Source: JBBEBE01 sp040882505
GTDB taxonomy: Bacteria > Bacteroidota > Rhodothermia > Balneolales > Balneolaceae
Assembly: GCA_040882505.1 (NCBI GenBank)
Contig: JBBEBE010000013.1
Location: 1-64,000 of the forward strand
Length of the DNA stretch: 64,000 nucleotides
Reading direction: 5' to 3'
Each line of letters opens with the position of its first letter. Within the stretch, counting starts at the first letter, position 1. Positions 34,769 to 43,019 of this stretch are shown here, in pieces. The notes beneath the pieces were generated by a model. It worked only from the letters and a program-made list of their open reading frames with translations, had not been told where the DNA came from and searched no databases. Position numbers and translations under genes: made by a program.

Positions 34769-34820
34769 GGCCATTGGGTGCGTTCGTCAAGACGAACGCT
34801 TCACGCATCAAATGATACCG

Positions 34821-34858
34821 AAAAAGGCGACATGGAGAGATTCCTGTCGCCTTTTTTT
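34821..34858. terminator. Bidirectional intrinsic terminator between sodC and glyS
   Basis: AAAAAGGCGACA (34821-34832) pairs with TGTCGCCTTTTT (34845-34856) around a 12-base loop. T-runs follow the stem on both strands, so it can end both the plus-strand sodC and the minus-strand glyS transcripts. Confidence 0.88.
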
Positions 34859-34901
34859 ATTGAATTAACCATTCAGTCGAGACTCGATCGTCCGATCCGT
34901 A

Positions 34902-36374
34902 TCACGCATCGTCCACACGCCAATTCCGAATCTTCTCCCGAAGAACCTCTGCTGCCCGATCTACCGGAATCCGCTCCTGACTCATATCGTCCCGGTTCCG
35001 AATCGTAATGGATTGATCCTCCAAACCGTCAAAATCGACCGTCATACAGTATGGTGTTCCCACCTCGTCAAATCGGCGATACCGTTTGCCGACTGAACCG
35101 GATTCATCATATTGTACATGCCAGTCTGCACGCAGGTCCGATTCGAGTTTTCGCGCCAACTCCTGGAGCTCCGGTTTTTTGACCAACGGAAGGATTCCCA
35201 CGGTTACCGGAGCCAGATTTGGATGCATCTTGAGAACCGTTCGCAGATCTCCATCTGCTTCCTCTTCACGATAGGCATCACAAAGGACCATCAACGTACA
35301 TCGGTCCAGACCAATCGATGTTTCGACGACGTACGGGATGTAACGTTCTCGTGTGCCTTGATCAAAATATTCCATCTTCTTGCCCGAGAACTCCTGGTGT
35401 TGGGTAAGGTCAAAATCGGTTCGATTGTGAATTCCTTCTACCTCCTGCCAACCGATCGGGTACTTGTACTGAACATCTGCTGCAGCACGGGCATAGTGCG
35501 CCAACTTATCCTCCGGATGAGGAGAAGTTCGCAAGTACTCCGGACGAATCCCGATCGATTTGTGCCACTCGACCCGTCTCTGCAACCACGACTCGTACAT
35601 CTCTTCGTCGGTTCCCGGTTGGACAAAATACTGCATCTCCATCTGTTCAAACTCCCGCATTCTGAAGACAAACTGACGGGCGACAACTTCATTCCGGAAG
35701 GCCTTCCCGATCTGCGCAATACCGAACGGTACTTGTTGGCGGGATGTATCCATCACATTCTTGTAATTGACAAAAATCCCCTGCGCAGTTTCCGGTCTCA
35801 AATAGATATCACCAGATCCGTCCCCGCTGTCCACGGCCCCGAAATGAGTCTTGAACATCAAATTGAACTGGCGCACGTCGGTCCAGTCAAACGCACCCGA
35901 ATCCGGTGCACGAATCTCTTCCTCCATAATTATTGCATGGAGATCTTCACAAAGACCTTGCCGGCTCCCCGCCGAGTCCAGTTTCTCCTGTAACTCTGCA
36001 GCCTTCTCTTCTTTCCCTTTGCTCTGCAATGAAGCGATATGCTGTTCGATAACCAGATCGGCCCGATACCGCTTCTTGGACTGCTTGTCATCAATCATCG
36101 GATCATTGAACCCCGATACGTGACCACTCGCTTCCCATACCCGTGGGTGCATGAAAATTGCGGAGTCAATACCGACAATATTGTCATGATCCCTGGTCAT
36201 GCTGTTCCACCAGGTTCTCCGTATATTCCGTTTGAGTTCTGCCCCCAGAGGTCCATAGTCATAAACAGCTCCCAACCCGCCATAGATCTCCGAAGATTGG
36301 TAGATAAACCCTCGGGACTTCGAGAGCGAAACAATTTTGTCCAAATTTTCAAGATGCGTAACAGCCATGGTCAT
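34902..36374 (-). CDS. glyS: Glycyl-tRNA synthetase (class II, dimeric type)
   Basis: This enzyme charges tRNA-Gly. The alpha2-type enzyme is shown by the N-terminal KSRGFIYQSSEIYGGLGAVY and DYGPLGAELKRNIRRTWW, the class II motif 2 region GKAFRNEVVARQFVFRMREF, EMQYFVQPGTDEE, and the anticodon-binding domain around LAPVTVGILPLVKKPELQE. The length of ~490 residues is usual for the bacterial/eukaryotic-like homodimer rather than the alpha2beta2 form. I choose 36374 (MTMAVTHLENLDK); the frame extends to 36458 without similarity. It is divergent from asd. Confidence 0.93.
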   Translation of the reverse strand: MTMAVTHLENLDKIVSLSKSRGFIYQSSEIYGGLGAVYDYGPLGAELKRNIRRTWWNSMTRDHDNIVGIDSAIFMHPRVWEASGHVSGFNDPMIDDKQSKKRYRADLVIEQHIASLQSKGKEEKAAELQEKLDSAGSRQGLCEDLHAIIMEEEIRAPDSGAFDWTDVRQFNLMFKTHFGAVDSGDGSGDIYLRPETAQGIFVNYKNVMDTSRQQVPFGIAQIGKAFRNEVVARQFVFRMREFEQMEMQYFVQPGTDEEMYESWLQRRVEWHKSIGIRPEYLRTSPHPEDKLAHYARAAADVQYKYPIGWQEVEGIHNRTDFDLTQHQEFSGKKMEYFDQGTRERYIPYVVETSIGLDRCTLMVLCDAYREEEADGDLRTVLKMHPNLAPVTVGILPLVKKPELQELARKLESDLRADWHVQYDESGSVGKRYRRFDEVGTPYCMTVDFDGLEDQSITIRNRDDMSQERIPVDRAAEVLREKIRNWRVDDA

Positions 36375-36492
36375 CCATTCAAATAGTTGATATTCCGTCG
36401 AACAGCTCCGGTCAGTGGTTCCTCTCGGACGGAGCGAAAACAAGCCGAAAAGATACAAAAATTGAGACTTTATATAATGTCATGGTAATCGC

Positions 36493-36500
36493 TATCTTTG
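36493..36500 (+). promoter_or_regulatory. Candidate asd promoter element
   Basis: TATCTTTG, preceded by GC, is a perfect TAnnTTTG element 83 bp before the asd start. TTTA about 20 bases upstream could be the -33 element. The same CTATCTTTG string occurs at the tRNA-Gln/prs promoter. Confidence 0.45.
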
Positions 36501-36582
36501 AGGGCTACACCGGTAATTACGCAATTTCGTATACGAGACCGGTTCCAGAATTCACCACCAAACGACAACCAGACACTTTGCT

Positions 36583-37650
36583 ATGATGACTCGTTTCAAT
36601 GTCGGTATCCTGGGCGCAACCGGAGCTGTCGGACAGAAATTCATCCGTCTGCTTCAGGGGCATCCCTGGTTTGAAATCACTGCACTGGGAGCTTCCAACC
36701 GCTCTGCTGACAAACCGTACAAGACAGCTGCGAAATGGGTCGAAACCACTCCACTCCCCGCATCGGTTGCCAATCTTACAGTCCGAAACTGCGAACCCGA
36801 TGCATTCAGAGATGTGGACTTTGTCTTCTCCGGCCTGGACTCTTCTGTCGCCGGTCAGGTGGAATCGGACTTTGCAATGGCGGGTATCCCGGTTATCTCC
36901 AATGCAAAGAATTTTCGGATGAACGAGCAGGTTCCCCTGCTTGTGCCGGAAGTGAACCCCGAGCATATTGATCTGATCTCTCATCAACGGTTCACCCGTA
37001 ACGGCACCGGATGGATTGTAACCAATCCGAATTGTGTGGTGGTTCCGTTGGTTATGGCTCTGAAACCCATCCATGACAGATACGGCATCGAATCGGTCGT
37101 TGTCACGTCCATGCAGGCGGTCTCGGGCGCCGGTTATCCGGGAGTCCCCAGTCTGGACATCATGGGGAATGTGATCCCCTTCATTTCTGATGAAGAATCC
37201 AAAATCGAAACAGAACCCCTGAAACTCTTGGGAGGTATCGAAGGGGACAAGATCACATTTGCAGATTTTCCGGTACTTGCAACCGCAACCCGGGTCCCTG
37301 TGCGAAACGGGCACTTGCTCTCCGTTTCCGTCTCTCTGAAAAAGAAACCAGCCAATGCAGCCGAGGCAAAAGCTACTCTGTCTTCTTGGGAAAACCCGTT
37401 GAAAGATCTTGAGTTGCCGTCTTCCCCCGAGCATCCTCTTTTTGTCTACGAAGAGGATCACTACCCTCAACCCCTGTTGCAGGCCGATGAAGAGAATGGC
37501 ATGCGAACAGCCATTGGCCGGGTACGAACCACAGCCGTTCACGATCTCTCGTTTGTAGCAATGGCGCACAATACCGTGCGCGGCGCGGCTGGAGGAGCGA
37601 TCCTGAATGCCGAATTACTGGTGGCAAAATCGATATTAAAACGGGCCTGA
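36583..37650 (+). CDS. asd: Aspartate-semialdehyde dehydrogenase
   Basis: It reduces aspartyl phosphate to aspartate semialdehyde, the branch point to lysine, diaminopimelate, threonine and methionine. The 355 residues open VGILGATGAVGQKFIRLLQG (NADP fold). The active cysteine is at residue 151 in VTNPNCVVVPLVMAL, and SMQAVSGAGYPGVPS and VRNGHLLSVSVSLKK follow. Length and the PGVPSLDIMGNVIPFI stretch fit the archaeal/fungal-like type common in Bacteroidota rather than the E. coli form. It is a single-gene unit: terminator at 37665-37692. Confidence 0.94.
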   Translation: MMTRFNVGILGATGAVGQKFIRLLQGHPWFEITALGASNRSADKPYKTAAKWVETTPLPASVANLTVRNCEPDAFRDVDFVFSGLDSSVAGQVESDFAMAGIPVISNAKNFRMNEQVPLLVPEVNPEHIDLISHQRFTRNGTGWIVTNPNCVVVPLVMALKPIHDRYGIESVVVTSMQAVSGAGYPGVPSLDIMGNVIPFISDEESKIETEPLKLLGGIEGDKITFADFPVLATATRVPVRNGHLLSVSVSLKKKPANAAEAKATLSSWENPLKDLELPSSPEHPLFVYEEDHYPQPLLQADEENGMRTAIGRVRTTAVHDLSFVAMAHNTVRGAAGGAILNAELLVAKSILKRA

Positions 37651-37664
37651 GAGGGACCTGAATG

Positions 37665-37692
37665 GTGATTTTCAACAAAAAATCACTTTTTT
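37665..37692 (+). terminator. asd intrinsic terminator
   Basis: GTGATTTT (37665-37672) pairs with AAAATCAC (37679-37686) around a six-base loop and is followed by TTTTTT. It begins 15 bp after the asd stop. Confidence 0.85.
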
Positions 37693-37699
37693 GAAATTT

Positions 37700-37826
37700 T
37701 CGTGTAAGGATCTCTGTCTGCACGGATCATACGCGCAGAGAACACAGAGATACAACATGATCGGGCGAAAGCCCGAATTGTCCTTCATAAAGGGCCGGGG
37801 ATGATATCCTCGGCCCTTCTTTTTTC
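37700..37826 (+). ncRNA. Candidate small structured RNA
   Basis: Between the asd terminator and a second terminator lie two further paired elements: ATCTCTGT 37710-37717 with ACAGAGAT 37744-37751 (8 bp, perfect, with an inner CTGC/GCAG pairing), and TCGGGC-GAAA-GCCCGA at 37761-37776, a 6-bp stem with a GAAA tetraloop. A strong terminator (37790-37825) closes the segment. The series of stems bounded by two terminators suggests a separate short transcript. No promoter matching the other sites here was found, and it is not a tRNA, SRP or tmRNA pattern I recognise. Confidence 0.35.
37790..37825 (+). terminator. Strong intrinsic terminator
   Basis: AAGGGCCGGGGAT (37790-37802) pairs with ATCCTCGGCCCTT (37806-37818) around GAT, one G-U pair, followed by CTTTTTT. 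It faces the convergent DUF3078 gene, which ends at 37844. Confidence 0.88.
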
Positions 37827-37843
37827 AAACCCCCTTGCACATC

Positions 37844-38743
37844 CTACTGCAACCGGACCGTAATCCCGGCCGAAAGTGCCTGACTCAATTGAACACGATT
37901 TGAGAAATCGTCATCATAGATGAGCTCGAACCGGAATCCGACGTCCACATGCTCGTTTACTTTGCCAACCAACTCCTGAATCAAGAACAGGTCGGTTCGT
38001 CGAATGGCTCGATAGAGATTGGTGAATGTCTCCAGTTCACCTTTGTAAACGATGTCCTGCATGACCTCTTGTTCATACCGGAATCCAAGAGTGACCCCTG
38101 CCTCGATTTTGATTCGATTGCCGGGGTCCAAACCGTAACGGGTCGACAGTGTCGTGTCTGCCACAACGGTCTGCTTGAGACCGAGTCCCCCTTCAATGGA
38201 GAAGGGTCGGTTGGTTGGAAACCAGGCTACACCGGCATTCTGTGTCAGATATCCCGGAGAGAAAAAATCGGATATGAGCAGATCCGTCCCATTTTCTCCC
38301 GCTCCGTAGTCATAACTCTTGGTATACTGCGTTTCCAAATTCAGATTTCCGAAGTATCGAAATTCATTCTCTCCACTCCCGATATCCCAGAGAAACCGGT
38401 TCCGAATGGCAATTTCGTCATCCGTTTTCCGGACTCCTTCTCCCTGAATCCGGGCTTGTCCATAACGGGATCGCACCCTGAATTCGTAGTTGAATGAATG
38501 TCGTTCGTAGAGAAGCTGAACCAGTGAATGACTACTCAGACTCATGGTGCTTACCCCACCGCGCGACCAGTTGGAGTAGGCGGCCTGAGCACCGCGCAGA
38601 CTTGCGGTCCATCGCATATCCCAAACTCCAGTCGAATCAAGGGAGTCCGCATCAATTCGCTCCGGTTCGTCCAGTAACGTTTGAGCCTGCAAGGGCATCG
38701 ACATCATCAACCACAACAAGATCCAAAATCCCAACCAACGCAT
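37844..38743 (-). CDS. DUF3078 outer-membrane-like protein (copy A)
   Basis: This is a DUF3078 protein with a signal peptide (MRWLGFWILLWLMMSMPLQA) and a beta-rich mature part typical of small outer-membrane barrels. Recognisable pieces are SLRGAQAAYSNWSRGGVST, KSYDYGAGENGTDLLISDFF, GLGLKQTVVADTTLSTRYGL and FELIYDDDFSNRVQLSQALS. It is clearly paralogous to the gene at 38882-39760: GLGLKQT, DTTLS.RYGL and YDDD.S are shared at matching positions. Function is unknown. I use 38743 because the signal peptide starts there; the frame continues to 38806 beside the palindrome at 38810-38833. Confidence 0.85.
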   Translation of the reverse strand: MRWLGFWILLWLMMSMPLQAQTLLDEPERIDADSLDSTGVWDMRWTASLRGAQAAYSNWSRGGVSTMSLSSHSLVQLLYERHSFNYEFRVRSRYGQARIQGEGVRKTDDEIAIRNRFLWDIGSGENEFRYFGNLNLETQYTKSYDYGAGENGTDLLISDFFSPGYLTQNAGVAWFPTNRPFSIEGGLGLKQTVVADTTLSTRYGLDPGNRIKIEAGVTLGFRYEQEVMQDIVYKGELETFTNLYRAIRRTDLFLIQELVGKVNEHVDVGFRFELIYDDDFSNRVQLSQALSAGITVRLQ

Positions 38744-38809
38744 GCGAAACCCCGGTTCTCTACCCGATTGCGGATAATTCTTTCGATTGTCAATCTGCAC
38801 GTACATTCA

Positions 38810-38833
38810 ACGATTCAGTAGATACTGAATCGT
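38810..38833. repeat. 24-bp perfect palindrome between DUF3078 paralogues
   Basis: ACGATTCAGTA (38810-38820) and TACTGAATCGT (38823-38833) are perfect inverted arms with a two-base centre. It lies 66 bp upstream of the chosen start of copy A and 48 bp downstream of copy B. No T-run follows, so a protein-binding site is as likely as a terminator. Confidence 0.7.
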
Positions 38834-38881
38834 CGGCTCACGGCGCTTCTACGCATGAAACCCGCCGTTGTTCCCCACAAC

Positions 38882-39760
38882 TTACAGAATGGCGATGGAC
38901 AAACCGGCCGAAAGAACCTGACTCCACTGTAGTTCCGTCGAATAGTCATCATCATAGAGCACTTCGAAACGAAGACTCATGTTCAAAAAGTCATTGATCC
39001 GTCCTGTCAGCTCGTGTGCCATGGTTACATCGGTTCGCCTCACGTGGCGATTGAGATTTGTAAACGTCTCCAGATACCCTGTGTAGCCAAGGTTCTCCAT
39101 GATGTCCAAATCCAGGCTAACCCCGGTATTGAAACCGGCCTCATTGAACAGTCGGGCTCCCGGCTCCAGACCGTATCGCTCGGAAAGAGTCGTGTCTACG
39201 ACTATGGTCTGTTTGAGTCCCAAACCGGCTTCAATGGCAAACTCGTCACGCGGAACATAGGCAAGACCGGCATTCTGACTGAAATTGGCAGGCGCCATGA
39301 ATCGAGAGATCAAGACATCTTCTCCATTCTCCCCGGCTCCATAATCGTACCCTTTGTCAAACTGCGTCTCGAAGTTGAAGTTGGCAAAGAGCCGAAAATC
39401 GACTTCGTCGTCTGCCAGCTCTTGCTGAAACCGATTACGAAACGAGATCCGGTCATCAATTTTTCGAACTCCCTCATCCTGTATGCGGGATTCTCCGTAC
39501 CGAGCCCGAATTCTAGCTCCATAGGACACTCTCTGGTATCGATAGAGTGTTGAAAATTGGGTAGTGGTCACCATGCTGAGGTTGTTGACTCCCCCCTTGG
39601 ACCAGTTGGAATAACTCGCCTGTGAACCATTCAAACCTGCGTTCCACTGTGCCTCCCAACCATCCAGTTCTTCGTCTGCAATCAGATCGTCTTGTGCCAG
39701 GGCAGCTTCAGGACTCCACATTGTCATCATGAATAGTAGAACAACTCCGAATCGAGCCAT
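38882..39760 (-). CDS. DUF3078 outer-membrane-like protein (copy B)
   Basis: This is the tandem paralogue of the gene at 37844-38743, with the same order of blocks: SLNGSQASYSNW-type start, KGYDYGAGENGEDVLISRFM, GLGLKQTIVVDTTLSERYGL, and FEVLYDDDYSTELQWSQVLS at the C-terminus. The signal peptide is MARFGVVLLFMMTMWSPEAA, which fixes the start at 39760; the frame extends to 39841. Predicted to lie in the outer membrane. The role is unknown, and the two copies probably arose by local duplication since they are adjacent, same-strand and 139 bp apart. Confidence 0.85.
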   Translation of the reverse strand: MARFGVVLLFMMTMWSPEAALAQDDLIADEELDGWEAQWNAGLNGSQASYSNWSKGGVNNLSMVTTTQFSTLYRYQRVSYGARIRARYGESRIQDEGVRKIDDRISFRNRFQQELADDEVDFRLFANFNFETQFDKGYDYGAGENGEDVLISRFMAPANFSQNAGLAYVPRDEFAIEAGLGLKQTIVVDTTLSERYGLEPGARLFNEAGFNTGVSLDLDIMENLGYTGYLETFTNLNRHVRRTDVTMAHELTGRINDFLNMSLRFEVLYDDDYSTELQWSQVLSAGLSIAIL

Positions 39761-39950
39761 CCAAGCAGTAATCTGCACATGGAAACCATTCAGAGTTGGG
39801 TTGGATTGGATCGAATTTGTAGCTGGACTCATCCCGTTCATTCTCCTTTTCCGTTTTTTTTATCTGTTTGAATTCATCGGGTCGGCAGTTCGAGGGGTCA
39901 ACCTCCAGGTGCCATACCCACTTCCGCCCCGGCATCAGCCGGGAGCCGGA

Positions 39951-40451
39951 TCAGCTCCTGTAGAGCCGAACATCCGACTGATCGCCATCGAGTGTCACCT
40001 CGACATGCTCACGCAGTTTGGTAGAGATCTCCAGACCGGCGAACCGGCACAGTATGGGCAGCCGTCGATGTCCGCGATCTACAAGGACCGCAACATGAAC
40101 AGCATATGCCGTTTCTGCAGGGAGCGCCTGCAAGACATTGAAAAGGGTTTCACCAGAGAAGAGAACATCATCGATCAGTATAATCACGGCACCTTCCGGA
40201 ATCACGGGCCAATCCACGGGTTCCACGAGCCGTTTTTCCTCGGTTTCCAGCGTAAGCCGGAGTGGTTCGTTCTCCCCGGCGTCCGTCATGATGGTGCTGA
40301 CCTTCCGGACCAATTGCTCTCCATTTTGGTTCAACCCGATCAGAAAAATCGACTGATCGGCTGCCACTTCCATCATTTGATAAGCCATTCGATGGATTGC
40401 TCGATCGATTCGGGCCGCATCCATTAAGATCAGTGGCGTGTCTCCAGACAT
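39951..40451 (-). CDS. pyrR: PyrR-type phosphoribosyltransferase
   Basis: It is a PRPP-binding protein of the PyrR family, bifunctional in some bacteria as pyr mRNA attenuator and uracil phosphoribosyltransferase. The PRPP loop is VIILIDDVLFSGETLFNVL, and LVDRGHRRLPILCRFAGLEI matches the PyrR-specific segment. The 166 residues are normal. A strong ribosome-binding sequence, AAAGGAGGA, precedes the ATG, unusual for this group, where such sites are often weak. I see no pyr-type attenuator in this window, so the enzymatic role is the safer guess. It is divergent from the tRNA-Gln/prs unit. Confidence 0.88.
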   Translation of the reverse strand: MSGDTPLILMDAARIDRAIHRMAYQMMEVAADQSIFLIGLNQNGEQLVRKVSTIMTDAGENEPLRLTLETEEKRLVEPVDWPVIPEGAVIILIDDVLFSGETLFNVLQALPAETAYAVHVAVLVDRGHRRLPILCRFAGLEISTKLREHVEVTLDGDQSDVRLYRS

Positions 40452-40550
40452 ACATTCCTCCTTTGGACCGAAATTTACCGTTTTCCCGCAGTGGATGAAA
40501 CCGGAAATCGGCTTCCTTTACAGGGCGATAAAAAAATAGAGTGGCTTTCC

Positions 40551-40581
40551 TTGATTGATTTTAATCTCCTACCTATCTTTG
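40551..40581 (+). promoter_or_regulatory. Promoter of tRNA-Gln and prs
   Basis: TTGATT 40551-40556 and TATCTT 40574-40579 are spaced by 17 bases, and the latter extends to a perfect TATCTTTG (TAnnTTTG) element. It is 59 bp before the tRNA and probably drives tRNA-Gln together with prs-rplY-pth downstream. Confidence 0.65.
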
Positions 40582-40639
40582 GTTTCTGTTTTAGGAAGTC
40601 GAATGTCGGCCGTTTGCGGCAGGCGATGACACGTATTAT

Positions 40640-40710
40640 TGCCCGGTCGTCTAATGGCAGGACAGCTGGTTTTGGTCCAGTCAGTGGGGGTTCGAATCCT
40701 CCCCGGGCAA
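40640..40710 (+). tRNA. tRNA-Gln (anticodon TTG)
   Basis: Acceptor arm TGCCCGG (40640-40646) pairs with CCGGGCA (40703-40709). The anticodon arm GCTGG-TTTTGGT-CCAGT has TTG at the 34-36 positions, read as glutamine codon CAA. The T-arm GGGGG-TTCGAAT-CCTCC is present and the D-arm carries TAATGGCAGG. The encoded 3' end is not CCA, which must be added. It lies just before prs, a placement that I recall from related genomes but cannot confirm here. Confidence 0.93.
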
Positions 40711-40778
40711 CTCTGCCAAAAAAGGGTGTCTGTTTCAGCCATCCTTTTTGTTTTATCAATCCCTGATGCCAGAATTCA

Positions 40779-41711
40779 TTGGATACTCCGCTCGCAATAT
40801 TTGCCGGTAGAAGCAATTTGGCCCTCTCTCGTGCAATTGCAGAAAGTTACGGGACAAACCTTGGTGAAATAACCATCAAGTCGTTCTCCGACGGAGAGCT
40901 CTACGTCAAGTATGAGCAGAGTATACGGGGAGAAGATGTCTACCTCATTCAGTCGACACCTCCTCCCGGTGACAATTTGATCGAGCTGTTGTTGATGCTT
41001 GATGCAGCCAAACGAGCGTCTGTCAAACGGGTAACGGCCGTCATTCCCTATTTCGGATATGCTCGCCAAGACCGCAAAGACCGGCCCCGTGTTTCGATCG
41101 CCTCCAAGCTGATGGCCAATATCCTGGTAGAAGCCGGCGCCGACCGGATCCTGACCATGGATCTCCATGCCGCTCAAATTCAGGGGTTTTTTGATATTCC
41201 GTTGGACCATCTCTACGCCAGCCGAATTTTTATCGACTATTTTACAACGCATCCGATTGAGAATCTGGTGGTCGTTGCACCGGATGTCGGCAGTTTGAAG
41301 ATGGCTCGCGCCTACTCCAAGAAGTTGGGCACCAGTCTTGCATTTATTGACAAACGACGGCCCAAGCAGAATGTGGCCGAAGTCATGAACATTATCGGTG
41401 AAGTACGTGGCAAGAATGTCCTGATCGTGGATGATCTGATCGATACGGCAGGAACCTTGACCAATGCAGCCGTTGCACTGAAGGAGCGGGGAGCGCTCAG
41501 TATTCAGGCCACATGTACCCACCCGATTCTTTCGGGTCCGGCCTATCAACGAATCGAAGACTCTCCGATTGATCAACTGCTGGTAACCGATACGGTTCCG
41601 TTGCGTAAGCCGTCTCCAAAGTTCAAGGTGCTGAGTGTCGCAGGAATTTTTGCCGAAGCCATCCAACGGATTCATACCAACGATACAATCAGTGCCCTTT
41701 TTGATGATTAA
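40779..41711 (+). CDS. prs: Ribose-phosphate pyrophosphokinase
   Basis: It makes PRPP from ribose 5-phosphate and ATP for nucleotide, histidine and tryptophan synthesis. The product of 310 residues begins PLAIFAGRSNLALSRAIAES and has the ribose/ATP loop DLHAAQIQGFFDIPLDHLYA near residue 127 and the PRPP loop NVLIVDDLIDTAGTL near residue 214. It starts with TTG: the only upstream ATG (40765) is out of frame, and a stop precedes at 40764. The gap to the tRNA is 68 bp. Next come rplY and pth; the whole set is likely one unit. Confidence 0.93.
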   Translation: MDTPLAIFAGRSNLALSRAIAESYGTNLGEITIKSFSDGELYVKYEQSIRGEDVYLIQSTPPPGDNLIELLLMLDAAKRASVKRVTAVIPYFGYARQDRKDRPRVSIASKLMANILVEAGADRILTMDLHAAQIQGFFDIPLDHLYASRIFIDYFTTHPIENLVVVAPDVGSLKMARAYSKKLGTSLAFIDKRRPKQNVAEVMNIIGEVRGKNVLIVDDLIDTAGTLTNAAVALKERGALSIQATCTHPILSGPAYQRIEDSPIDQLLVTDTVPLRKPSPKFKVLSVAGIFAEAIQRIHTNDTISALFDD

Positions 41712-41731
41712 TTCCTAATACCCTACGAATC

Positions 41732-42409
41732 ATGATCAAGCCGGAAAATGTAAAACTGGAAGGAGTGAAGCGAGAGACCGGAAAAGGGTCGACTGCAAAA
41801 CTTCGCAATGAAAAACGGGTCCCGGCCGTACTGTATGGCCCGGGCATGGACGAAAATATCTCGCTGCATGTGGATGAGCTGGAGCTGGAGAAGATCCTCT
41901 CCCGCAGCCAAACCAAACTGCAGGATCTGACGATCGACGGAAAGAGCTACCACACTCTGCTCAAGCGAGTCGAATTCGATCCAGTGACCGATCGACCGCT
42001 GCATGCAGACTTCTATCTTCTCGAAGATGGAAAACAGGTCTCCCTCCGGATTCCGATTCGGCTTCAGGGAGCTGCCAAGGGAGTTGTCGACGGCGGTGGA
42101 CGCGTCTTCCAGCCGATGCGAATCGTGCGGGTCAAAGCGATTCCCGAAGCAATCCCGGCTCAGTTCGACGTGGATATCACTCCGCTCGATATCGGGGATT
42201 CGATTCACGTTAGCGAATTGGACATGGAAGGCATCACCCTTCTGGATGATCCTGAACGAACCATCGTGACCATCAGTCCTCCGAAATCCGAAGCTCTCTT
42301 CACAACCACTGTTCCGGAAACGGATGAAGACGTTGAAGGAGAAGAGATGGAAGAGGGTGCAGAAGAGATGGAAGAAGAAGGCACCGAAGAGGAAACGACA
42401 GAAGAGTAG
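41732..42409 (+). CDS. rplY: Ribosomal protein L25 (general stress protein Ctc type)
   Basis: This is the 5S rRNA-binding protein of the large subunit, long Ctc form. The 225 residues contain the L25 domain (about 1-92: KLEGVKRETGKGSTAKLRNE, KRVPAVLYGPGMDENISLHV) and the TL5/Ctc C-terminal domain (about 98-190), ending in a strongly acidic tail rich in Glu. The tail is common in Bacteroidota versions. It follows prs by 20 bp and precedes pth by 27 bp, an arrangement consistent with translation-related co-expression. Confidence 0.93.
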   Translation: MIKPENVKLEGVKRETGKGSTAKLRNEKRVPAVLYGPGMDENISLHVDELELEKILSRSQTKLQDLTIDGKSYHTLLKRVEFDPVTDRPLHADFYLLEDGKQVSLRIPIRLQGAAKGVVDGGGRVFQPMRIVRVKAIPEAIPAQFDVDITPLDIGDSIHVSELDMEGITLLDDPERTIVTISPPKSEALFTTTVPETDEDVEGEEMEEGAEEMEEEGTEEETTEE

Positions 42410-42436
42410 TCCTCACGCACGTACCGGGAGAAGAGC

Positions 42437-42994
42437 ATGGCGATCATTGCAGGACTTGGCAATCCGGGAGCCGAATACAGGGCGACCCGCCACAATGTCG
42501 GGTTCGATCTGATCGATCTTCTCTCAGAAACGTTTCGAATCCAGCTACGGCCCTCTCAAGGGCCGTTTTTGGTTGGTGAAAGCCAGTTCAAAGGAAAATC
42601 GGTTCAGCTTGTCAAACCCCTCACCTTCATGAACCGGAGTGGCACGGCCCTCGCCGAGCTTACCCGACGTACCCATACGCCACCGGAAGAGTGCCTCATC
42701 TGTTACGATGACATCCACCTGGATCCGGGCATTATCCGATTGCGGGCCAATGGAAGTGCCGGTGGGCACAATGGCCTGGAAGATATCTTGAACAAGCTAC
42801 AAACACGATCTGTACCCCGTCTACGAATCGGGATTGGAAATAATTTTGATCGTGGTCGTTTATCCGATTATGTTCTGTCTGAATTCAAGCCTCCAGAGCG
42901 TCTGCTTGTAGACCAGTCACTTGAACGTGCAGCTGAAGCGGTGATTGTTTACCTGAAAGCGGGCATCGAACAGGCCATGAATCAGTTCAACTAA
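42437..42994 (+). CDS. pth: Peptidyl-tRNA hydrolase
   Basis: It releases tRNA from peptidyl-tRNA that drops off the ribosome. The product starts MAIIAGLGNPGAEYRATRHN, with the catalytic histidine at 19, then VKPLTFMNRSGTALAEL, CYDDIHLDPG (catalytic Asp region) and RANGSAGGHNGLEDILNKL. At 185 residues the length is typical. It follows rplY in the usual order; hppA begins 25 bp after the stop but is probably separately expressed. Confidence 0.94.
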   Translation: MAIIAGLGNPGAEYRATRHNVGFDLIDLLSETFRIQLRPSQGPFLVGESQFKGKSVQLVKPLTFMNRSGTALAELTRRTHTPPEECLICYDDIHLDPGIIRLRANGSAGGHNGLEDILNKLQTRSVPRLRIGIGNNFDRGRLSDYVLSEFKPPERLLVDQSLERAAEAVIVYLKAGIEQAMNQFN

Positions 42995-43019
42995 TCTGGT
43001 CAATCTAAACGACAGCATT

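Noticed and set aside
39842..40640. PyrR-controlled attenuator near pyrR
   Set aside because: No anti-antiterminator or terminator hairpin of the pyr type was seen, and the pyr biosynthetic genes nearby (pyrF only) are on another unit.
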